DNA from: Marvania coccoides
Lineage: Eukaryota > Chlorophyta > Trebouxiophyceae > Chlorellales > Chlorellaceae
Reading direction: 5' to 3'
Assembly (NCBI GenBank): GCA_963854735.1
Contig: OY978100.1
Location: 1,488,001-1,552,000 of the forward strand
Length of the DNA stretch: 64,000 nucleotides
The notes beneath the pieces are model-generated. The model searched no databases. It was not told the DNA's origin and worked only from the letters and a program-made list of their open reading frames with translations. Shown piece after piece: positions 55,024 through 64,000 of the stretch. The position numbers and the translations under genes are program-made. Numbering within the stretch: the first letter of the stretch is position 1; every line of letters begins with the position of its first letter.

Positions 55024-57878
55024 ATGTCGCTCACTACCGCGCACTCCGCTGCCCCTGACCCAGCCACCTGGGACCTCCTCTCCGTGTGGCCCCAGGACTA
55101 CAATAAACGCGCCAGGCTGGGGCATCTCCTGGACCCCAACGTGGACATTCTCTTCAGGCACGTCGTCAACCATTATTTCGATAAGACAAAAACAGCCCCG
55201 GACCAGAAGACATTCTCCATCTCCAAGCTCGTGGACATCCCCGAAGATGTGTGCCCAGAACTCCATGTACACCTGAAACCTAAGTTTGAGAAGAGTTTCG
55301 CCGCCGCACTCGGCGGAGAGCTGAGAGAGAGGGGGCTGCTGCCGTGCTCAGATGCCAGGGGCCTGCTCTTGAACGACCTGCCCACTGACCTGGCGTGCCA
55401 CGACCAGATGGAGATCTACACCGTCGGAGAGGAAGACCCCAGGGTGGGACTCCGAGGCGAGAGCGGCATCCGCCTGAAGCAGGCTGGCACTGGCGTCGCT
55501 GCTGGCGATTTTCTTGGGATGTACCGCTGTGGCACCTTTCTTCGGGGCGACTACGACGAGTACCGGAAGCAGGCGCCGGCGGGAGTGACCCAGGCACAGC
55601 ACAATCTCAACTCCGAGGCGTTCTGCGCCAGCATGGTGAGCAAGAGTGGGAAGAGTAAATTTCCTTTTCATTCGTGCGAAATTTTGTAATTTTGTCGTTT
55701 TATGCACACTTTAAACACCTTTTAGAGTGCGTTTCTTATCATTTCGCACCCCGTGTCTACAGAGCGCCTACTGGAACATCGAGCGCTGGGCGGCGCGAGA
55801 AGGCAAGCCAGTCCCGCCCTTCGAGGGCGTGGCGCACAGGTTTGTGGAGAGAAATACGCTGGAGCTCAGCGCTTTCGGGCTTGGTAACTTAACCTCCCTC
55901 GTAAACGACCCTCACTTTGACCCGCTGGACGATGACGACGTGGGCCAGCTGGCGGAGAACGTGGCGCTGATGGAGGTGTCCCTGGGAGGGTGGCCCTTCA
56001 TGGCCCTGTTTGCAACCAATGCCATAGCGGCAGGGGAGGATCTGCGGTACGACTACGGCATACTCTACTGGGGGGTGTTTGAGATGGCGATGAGTGAGCT
56101 GCGCCGGGCTAACGACCGTGCAGCGCACAGCGTGCCGGGAGGCACGGGCGGGACCACCACCGCGGCGCTGCCGCCGCTTGATGCCGCCTCTGGCGACTAC
56201 GCTGGCCGGCCTGATGCAGAGGTGCTGGGGGGGGTGGCTTCCATGCCGGCAACGGAGGTTCTGGAGGGCGGCGGCGACGGCGGTGACTCGGACGCAGAGT
56301 TCCCGGCGGTGCATCAGGAGCTAGTGGCGGAAAATGAGGGGCAGAAGCGCACTGCCGCTTCGACTAACAGCGGCTCGCTGCCGTTGGTTGAGGTGACTGA
56401 AGAAGACTATCGTGGAGGAGGTGGCGGCGGTGATGTGCTGGAGGATTACTCAGATGACGACTGCACGCCGTCTTCTTCTGATGAGGAGGAGGAAGGGGAG
56501 GGGGAGGAGGAGAAAAAGGAAGAGGAGCGGGAGGAAGAGGGGCAGGAGGAAGAAGATGAGGAAGAGGAAGACGGGAACGGCGCAGGTGCAGGAAGGGGAG
56601 GCGTGGTGTCGCGGAAACGCCGCCGACATGCTGCGACAGAGGAGGAACAGAGCAGCGAAAGGGAGGATCTCACGGCGGCAGCAGCGGAGGCGACAGCCAT
56701 TACCCCTGTCTCTGCCAAACGCGCTAGAGCGTCGCTCCCAACGCCGCTGCCTTCCTCAGCTGGCGGGGCCCAGCAGCTTACGAATTCTCATTATAGGCAC
56801 CGTATTTACTCCAGGAAGACGCCGTCTCCCTTGAAGAGCGTCCCCAGACAGGCACGGCCAATCCCACCGCCCTCGCCACCAACCAACCTCCTGCACGCCG
56901 CGTATTTGGAAGCGCAGCGGCAGCAGCAGCGCCAACAGCAAGCGGCGACGGTGCCAATGTTTTTCGTTGGTCCGGGGGGAGCAGCGGGACAACCACCAGC
57001 AGCGGCAGCTCCAGGAGGGGAGCAGCAGGGCAGCGGGTCTTCGCTTAGCGAGCGGCCTGCGAGCCAAGATCCCACCGTGCAGGAGCTGGAGGAGGCGGTG
57101 GCCGCTGCAGAGAAGAAGCTGAACGTGGCGCGGCGGCAGCTGGACAACATGGGCCCCTTGGTGCAGCATTGGCAGGGAGAGGTCTGTCGATTGCGGGGCA
57201 CGCCAGGGTGGTGGGATGCGAAGCTGTTTGGCTATATTCGCGAGGTGGAGGGCGGTATCGTGGGGCCTCACAGCGCGCGGGGCTTGAGGACACAAAAAGG
57301 TTAGTTGCTATAGATTTGCTACTTTCTTTGTTCAATTTAATATTTTTAAAGAAACAATGCATTTAATTTTGTCGTTGTTGTTGCGTTTTGCAGAAAGCGG
57401 CGAGCTCTCTGGGGACCTTCAAATCGTTCGGTACCCGGATGTCGACTATTATGGCACAGCTCTGGTCATTCAGGACAGCGGATGGAGCCTTGATGAGCTG
57501 CTGGCGCTTGGCGAGGCCCCGCCTCCGCCGCCGCCGCCGCCCTCTCAGGGCCAACGGGAAGGCTCGGAGGAAGAGGCGGAAGAGCTGACCCTGGAGGTCG
57601 CCGAAGCTGAGCTCGAAAAGGCGCTGGAGAAGAAAGCAGGGCGCGAAGAGCGGGTGAGGTCTCTCCTCGAGGCCAGGGCACGGCTTGCAGAGGCTGGTGG
57701 TGGTGAGTCGGATGAAGGCCCGGCTGAGTCGAAGGGTAAGGGCCATGCGGTTATGGCCCAACCGGCCCCTCCCACTGGAACGGCCACAGTTAAGGTCGAC
57801 CCATGTGGAGCGGGAACATCTGCAGCCCATGCAGCAATGAAAGACGACGATAATGTTGTTGACTTGACTAAAGACTGA
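55024..57878 (+). CDS. SET-domain protein
   Basis: Exons 55024-55635, 55763-57299 and 57394-57878 give 877 residues. The SET domain spans roughly 150-350: QAGTGVAAGDFLGMYRCG, AFGLGNLTSLVNDPHFDP (in place of the usual NHSC), ENVALMEV, FATNAIAAGEDLRYDYG. The N-terminal part (WDLLSVWPQDYNKRARL) is unrecognised. After the domain come a Glu-rich acidic run (about 470-520), a Pro/Gln-rich region and a coiled coil (about 690-730). The C-terminus is acidic. SET proteins methylate lysines on histones or other proteins; NDP instead of NHS is unusual and may change activity. Target unknown. Confidence 0.8.
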
Positions 57879-58377
57879 CCGTTTGCTCCTCTTTGTACTT
57901 TATTTATTTGCCCTGTTTTTACATGCACAAATGAAAAATAGACTGAATAGAAAAAATGACGTGATTTCATTAACATCATGCTAAAACATGAAAAAAAACT
58001 AGTGTATGAAAAAATAGTATATGTGATGTACCCTGTAATGTATTCATGTATATGTGCTGTATAATTTAATAACGCGCATGCGATACAGCGTAGATTGCAA
58101 GATTTAGTAGTAAATTAAAATTTTATAAGAATAACAAAGTAACTACGCACTACCACCACCACCAACAACAACAACAACGAAGAAGAAAAACTGCCTTTTC
58201 TTCTAGTTGCGTAGTACGTTGCACGATTGGCAGTAGGTGTCTTCCAGTAGGAGAGCACGAACTGAAAGTAATCCAAAGCTAGTGAGACCGAAGGGAGAGC
58301 GGTAATATCGAAGCGGTCAGCTTCGATTGTTGAGAGGGAAGAAAGCATGCTTTCTCCGCAGACAAGCCACGCTCCTT
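57879..58377. other. Convergent spacer
   Basis: AT-rich, with TGTAA at 58034-58038 about 155 nt after the SET gene stop and (ACC)/(AAC) triplet runs near 58150. No gene. Confidence 0.5.
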
Positions 58378-59661
58378 TCAGCAGCGCACATTGACTTTAT
58401 GGTCGCACGCCTGGATGAGCTCATTGAAGAGGGTATTAGCCCCGCAAGTATAGTACCAAGCACCGGTGGCCTCGCAGCGGTAGAATGACTTGCACCCTGA
58501 TGCGGTGTCAGCGAAGTAACCGAACGCCGCCTTCCCTGCGCAAAAGTCCTTGGGGGCCATCGGGGTGGAGGGGGAGGGGGAGGGAGTCGGGGAAGGCGTA
58601 GGAGAAGGCGTAGGAGAAGGCGTAGGAGAAGGCGTAGGAGAAGGCGTAGGAGAAGGAGATGGAGAAGGGGACGGAGAAGGAGAAGGGGAGGGCGATGGAG
58701 AGGGGGAGGGAGATGGGGATGCTACTGGGCTGGGGCTGGGACTTGGACTGGGGCTGGCGGCGGGACTAGGGGTCGGCGAGGCACCATTGCTCTTAATTAT
58801 GATGTCAGCCACGTTCCAAAACTCTTCAGGGTCTGAAACAAAGACGGATAGCGGAGAAAGGGTTGGTTATACGGTTCAGTGGGCTCATGAAGAAGGAAAA
58901 GACGTGTACATGAAGATCTTACATGGAGCTCCTGCGCCGCAGGTGGCCAGGGCATTGGTTCCGAGGTATTTCAGCGGCTCGTTGGGAGGGCTGCAGCTGT
59001 TACCGGTGAGGTAGTACCACTGCAGAACGCAGCGAGAGGAGATGCCGTCGCAGGTCAGACCCTGGGGCAGTTTGTAAGGCATGACGTACTTCCATTCGGA
59101 GGTCACTGCAGGGCGCCACCACCGATCTCCCGGCTCTTGGGCTCCGGCAACGTTGGACTGCACCAGGATGTTTTTGTTGAAGCACGCCTCGGTGAGCTGC
59201 TGCTGCTCGTCGGCCACGGAGACGCCGGCGATGCGGCAGATGCGGAATCCAAATCGTCCCTTGTGGTGGGCAGTCAAAACAGCAGTGAGGTTGGCAACGC
59301 TGCCTTCGTCAAAGGTGCCAGTGACCCTGCCACTCCAGTTCTTGCCGCCGGCTTCGTGCCTGCGGGGGGTGGCCTCGGAGGAGGGGTCGCCGCATAGGCC
59401 GTGGCTTCCTGCAGGCCAGATTGCGCCCCCGGCAGAGACGACGCCGGGTCCACCAGCGCTGAGGCATTGCGGGCCTGCAAATAGTTGAAAGGCGTACACA
59501 ATGAGCTAATGATTAGGCGGAATGAGGGTTGGTAAGCACTTACAATAATCACTGTTTGCTAGGACGTTGCGGGCAGCTGGGATGGAGAGGTAGCCGTGGC
59601 CGTGGGCTGAGGACGTCAAGCATGCCAATGCCAGAATGGTGAAGAGTTTGTTGAGAGCCAT
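58378..59661 (-). CDS. Secreted lytic polysaccharide monooxygenase with C-terminal CBM14
   Basis: Exons 59661-59544, 59474-58923 and 58832-58378 give 374 residues. A signal peptide ends at AHG, leaving His22 as the mature N-terminus ([11 protein letters not shown]), the first ligand of the copper histidine brace. [14 protein letters not shown] supplies the second His; [22 protein letters not shown] and EEFWNVADI match AA15-type LPMOs. These enzymes cleave chitin or cellulose oxidatively. A Pro/Ser linker of tens of dipeptides leads to a six-cysteine CBM14 chitin-binding domain ([43 protein letters not shown]). The linker is encoded by hexamer and 12-bp tandem repeats. Chitin is the likely substrate. 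AA15 versus another LPMO family was judged by eye. Confidence 0.85.
58593..58654. repeat. 12-bp tandem repeat in the LPMO linker
   Basis: GGCGTAGGAGAA repeated about five times on the + strand, encoding the (Pro-Ser/Thr) linker on the - strand; likely prone to length change. Confidence 0.9.
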
Positions 59662-60073
59662 TTTCGTACAAAACGCGTTAGAAAAAGTTTTCAAAAAGGA
59701 AGTACGGGATGTGAAAAGCTCGCTGGTAAGCAGAACTCGATAAATAAAGCAGCTGTGTGGCCTAGGAGGCGCTCCGGTGCAAAAAAAAGCTATTAGGTAA
59801 AATAAATCAATAAAATAATGAAAACGAAAACGAATACGAATATGAATGTGGTCCTTTTGTCCGCGTCCTCTTCTTCCCCTCTTTCTTTTTACTTTATAGC
59901 ACGCGCAGCACGTTCATTTGCATTTTCACAATTTCCAAGTTTCTTTTGTAACCAAGTGAGAGATACGTTCAGCAGCCTAGTTATCAACTGGGGAGAGACA
60001 CTCTGCACTCAATTCTCAAACCTGGTTACATGTTTGTTAGTTTGTTTGTTCTGGTTCAATAATTCCGCCGCAG
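59662..60073. other. Spacer between LPMO and SUMO-like-domain genes
   Basis: Both flanking genes are on the - strand; this holds the LPMO promoter and the other gene's 3' end. No feature recognised. Confidence 0.45.
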
Positions 60074-61210
60074 TCATTTTTTCTTCAACGTGTAGTAAGC
60101 CTCGATGACGTCGCCGTCCTCCAAATCCAGGTCAGCAGGCGTGGCATTCCGCTCCAGTGTGTCTCCGTCGAACTTGTAGATCACACCTGTAGTGCCCTCC
60201 AGCATCCAGCTCTGCAAAAAACAGAAAAAGTATCATCAGGTACTCGCTTTCTTGAACTTCAAAGCCATCCCATTTAACCATGACTGCTCCACAGCGAGCC
60301 CCACTCTGCCCCACCCCACCGCAAATACCCCCCCAGTGAACTCATGCTCATGCATGTAATCACTCTCACACTCTCTGCAGCTTTCTTCTCAAACCACGCC
60401 AGCAGCTCCTCCAGCGGACGATCGTACCGCACCCTCGCCGTCATCTCGTTGCGGCGCCCGTCCACCACTTTCACCTGTAGCCGCTTCTTGGGACCACCCG
60501 CAGGGGACTTCGCCGCGGGAGAGGGCGACGGCACAAGCGATTCTTCAGCACCGTCGCCGCTGTCGTCCTGCGCCTGTTCGTCATCTTCCTCTTCCACCTC
60601 CAGATCCTCCTCCTCCTCCTCCGTATCCTCTTCTTCCCCCACTCTGCTCAGGGCCGCCAGCCGCGCCTTGCTGCGCGCCAGCAGCTGCCGGTTGGCGAAG
60701 TCTTGGTCAGAAACAGGAACCCGGACCGCTGCCCCGCCAAGGCAGCGCTTCTCCGCCTCCTTCTTCTGTCGCTGCCTGTCCTCCTCCTCGATGAGCTCGA
60801 TGTCGCTGTCGGACTCCTCCACCCCTTGCTGCGCCTTGCCTGCTGCGCCTCTTTCTTTTGTGTTTTCATCGTCGTCCTCGAGGTCGCTGCAGCCCAGCCC
60901 CTGCCGCCGGGTGCCGTACTTTTTGGCCACCTGCGAGCGTTTACTCGTTGGCAGGAAGTCTGCGAGGTCTAAGCCTCCTTTGGAAGAGGCCTTGCGCTTG
61001 CGTTTGCTTGCAGAGGAAGGCCCAGCAGAGTCTGAAAAAAAAGAGTCGAGAGACAAAGTAGCGGTTATTTGAATAAATGCGCGTGGGTGATGCTGCACAG
61101 AAAAATGCATTTTTTTGGAAAAAGCTTGAAATGCCGGGCTCACCCTCGTCACTGTCTGAAATGATCTGAATTTGGCTTCCCAAACCTTCTTCTTCATCAT
61201 AAAACCCCAT
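60074..61210 (-). CDS. Protein with C-terminal SUMO-like (Rad60-SLD type) domain
   Basis: Exons 61210-61144, 61031-60370 and 60211-60074 give 288 residues. The first two-thirds is highly charged: acidic ESDSDIELIEEED looks like a SUMO-interacting motif next to acidic residues, KRKRK is a likely nuclear signal, and a long Glu/Asp run follows. The last 95 residues form a ubiquitin-like fold: RLQVKVVDGRRNEMTARVRY, PLEELLAWFEKKAAES, VIYKFDGDTLERNATPADLD, LEDGDVIEAYYTL. The ending lacks GlyGly, so it is not a conjugated SUMO. The layout (acidic, SIM, terminal SLD) resembles Rad60/Esc2/NIP45 family genome-stability proteins, though with one SLD instead of two. Confidence 0.8.
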
Positions 61211-61444
61211 GACTGCACTCAGGACGGCGTGTGGCCGCTGATAATTGATTTGAGACTCACCAATTCGGTTGTCTCTGTTTAAAATTTAAATTAACAACAA
61301 AATGACCATCAAATTATTTTCTTTTTTGTTTGTCGGGCACAAACGGGCTTCTGGCATTCAATGTTTAAAAAAATCAACCATTAAGCAAGTTGGAGCCTGG
61401 CAGCTGAGTTGTAAGAGGGGTGGGGTGCCTCAGCGTCGCTCCAT
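61211..61444. promoter_or_regulatory. Short divergent promoter region
   Basis: Only 234 bp separate the start codons of the SLD-domain gene (-) and the ArfGAP gene (+), so the two must share or closely abut promoters. Confidence 0.5.
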
Positions 61445-63085
<1,641 letters not shown>

Positions 63086-63394
63086 GAAAAAGCGTGCCCT
63101 TTTTAATACTTTTAGTGAGGAGTGCCAGAGCAGGGGCGGTGAACTCTGCTGTGGGTCCTCCTAGAGTAGCCTGGGGTCTGACGTCCCGCTGCCCTATTCG
63201 TTGACGGCGCGTTAGGCCTATTATATATTTCATTTAATTTCTTCTCGAGTTGAGATTGCTGAAAAACTATTTGAATTCCTTCATATTCTCCTTCCGAGCC
63301 TCATTGTAAATCTGCGATTCTTACATAACCGTATAAATATGGTACAAGGGGCTCAATAGCGATGGGGTGGGCGCTCTAGAGAGAACAAATAAAT
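63086..63394. other. Spacer, 0.3 kb
   Basis: 3' flank of the ArfGAP gene and promoter of the last gene; nothing recognised. Confidence 0.45.
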
Positions 63395-64000
63395 ATGCAG
63401 CAAGTGATGAATGGTCTTGGGCAGTGCCTTGCGGCGCTGGGCCTTGGCTTGTTTCTGCGGCAATCGATCTGCAATGAGACTGACGGGGAGGTAATCGAAA
63501 TAAACTATGCGTTGATCCTCCGACGCATGCCTCTTCTAAGAATAATTGATGTTCCTCTCTTGCGCGCAGACAGCGGCAAAGTTCGCGTTGTGGATCACCC
63601 TGCCTTCATTGATCCTCCAATCATTCAACGGGTGCGTAACCAGCATGCAACCAAGTCTCAACAAGAGTTTACAACTCAAAACTGAACATTTCACTCTTCA
63701 ACCCATTGCAGAGTCCCCCTGGCTGATCTTCCGCTGCAAGTGGTCCCTCTGTACTCCCTCTCGCTGTGCATTTCCGCCGGCGTAGCCTGGCTCAGGACCC
63801 GCGGGCTGCACCCCAAGGAGCGGGGCCTGCTAGCTGGCGTCTCAGTGGGATCCTCAGTCTCGCTGGCGGCCCTCCCGCTGGCCGCAGCGCTCTTCCCTTT
63901 ACAGGGCCTGCGTGCCGCGTTGCTCTGTGTCGCAGCCAACCTTCTGGCCTCGCATCTAGCCTCCCTCATGCTCTTCTCCACCGCTGGCCCCGCCTTCCCA
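63395..64000 (+). CDS. Multi-span membrane protein, possibly AEC/PIN-like transporter (3' end outside window)
   Basis: Exons 63395-63490, 63570-63631 and 63712 onward; the gene continues past the window. At least four hydrophobic spans are visible: LAALGLGLFL, FALWITLPSLILQSF, VPLYSLSLCISAGVAWL, and VSVGSSVSLAALPLAAALF followed by LLCVAANLLASHLASLMLF. The pattern of a leading span, 'LP.LIL' in the second, then KERGLLAG and a P in the following span resembles the N-terminal half of auxin-efflux-carrier (AEC) family transporters. That is a weak match by eye; another permease is possible. All splice phases agree. Confidence 0.55.

Overview
This window is nuclear DNA from a green-lineage alga, most likely a chlorophyte. 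Exons are GC-rich. Introns and spacers are AT-rich, and the introns are short (about 47 to 300 nt) with T-rich tracts before AG. The gene content points to a photosynthetic green eukaryote: plastid glutamyl-tRNA reductase, dehydroascorbate reductase, a violaxanthin de-epoxidase-related protein, an SnRK2-like kinase, a plastid coiled-coil protein, a CBM20 starch-binding protein and the plant-specific domain TIGR01589. The species cannot be named from the sequence. All gene models were built by hand from splice sites and reading frames; no transcript evidence was available.

Layout. 1-2325 (-): GAF-PAS-kinase, cut by the window edge. 2733-3896 (+): SnRK2-like kinase. 4571-8142 (+): inward-rectifier-type K+ channel with two cytoplasmic IRK domains in one chain. 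8521-9395 (+): small nuclear-type helical protein. 9901-11616 (+): glutamyl-tRNA reductase. 12720-13876 (+): glyoxylate/succinic-semialdehyde reductase family. 14210-16524 (+): plastid coiled-coil protein with an AT-hook. 16955-20140 (+): CDC6-type AAA+ ATPase. 20625-22256 (-): GT47 exostosin-like glycosyltransferase. 22966-23957 (+): dehydroascorbate reductase. 24593-26458 (-): LEA-like protein. 26985-29027 (+): VDE-related protein. 29243-29821 (+): uL14, followed 81 nt later by a 65-residue membrane ORF. 30176-31032 (-): CFAP97-like protein. 31329-31541 (+): small basic protein. 32693-36483 (+): large coiled-coil protein. 36926-39727 (+): NADH-dehydrogenase-like/selenophosphate synthetase fusion. 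39981-43419 (+): UFD2/E4 U-box ligase. 43931-44984 (+): CBM20 protein. 45823-47007 (-): TIGR01589 protein. 48149-49211 and 51091-52253 (+): paralogous two-RRM proteins flanking a DnaJ-zinc-finger protein (50176-50907). 53501-54435 (-): UBE2T-like E2. 55024-57878 (+): SET-domain protein. 58378-59661 (-): secreted LPMO with a CBM14. 60074-61210 (-): SUMO-like-domain protein. 61445-63085 (+): ArfGAP. 63395 to the end (+): membrane transporter, cut by the window edge.

These are unrelated housekeeping, plastid, signalling and chromatin genes, not a pathway cluster. Divergent pairs with short spacers recur. Four of roughly 56 inferred introns are GC-AG. Very small first exons are common. Two candidate MITE-like elements (24118-24532 and 52838-53251) and a shared hairpin repeat lie in spacers.

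The most notable finding is the K+ channel with a tandem, diverged second IRK domain. Others are the algal LPMO-CBM14, the selenophosphate synthetase fusion, a CDC6 with a duplicated cysteine motif, and a possible dicistronic uL14 transcript.
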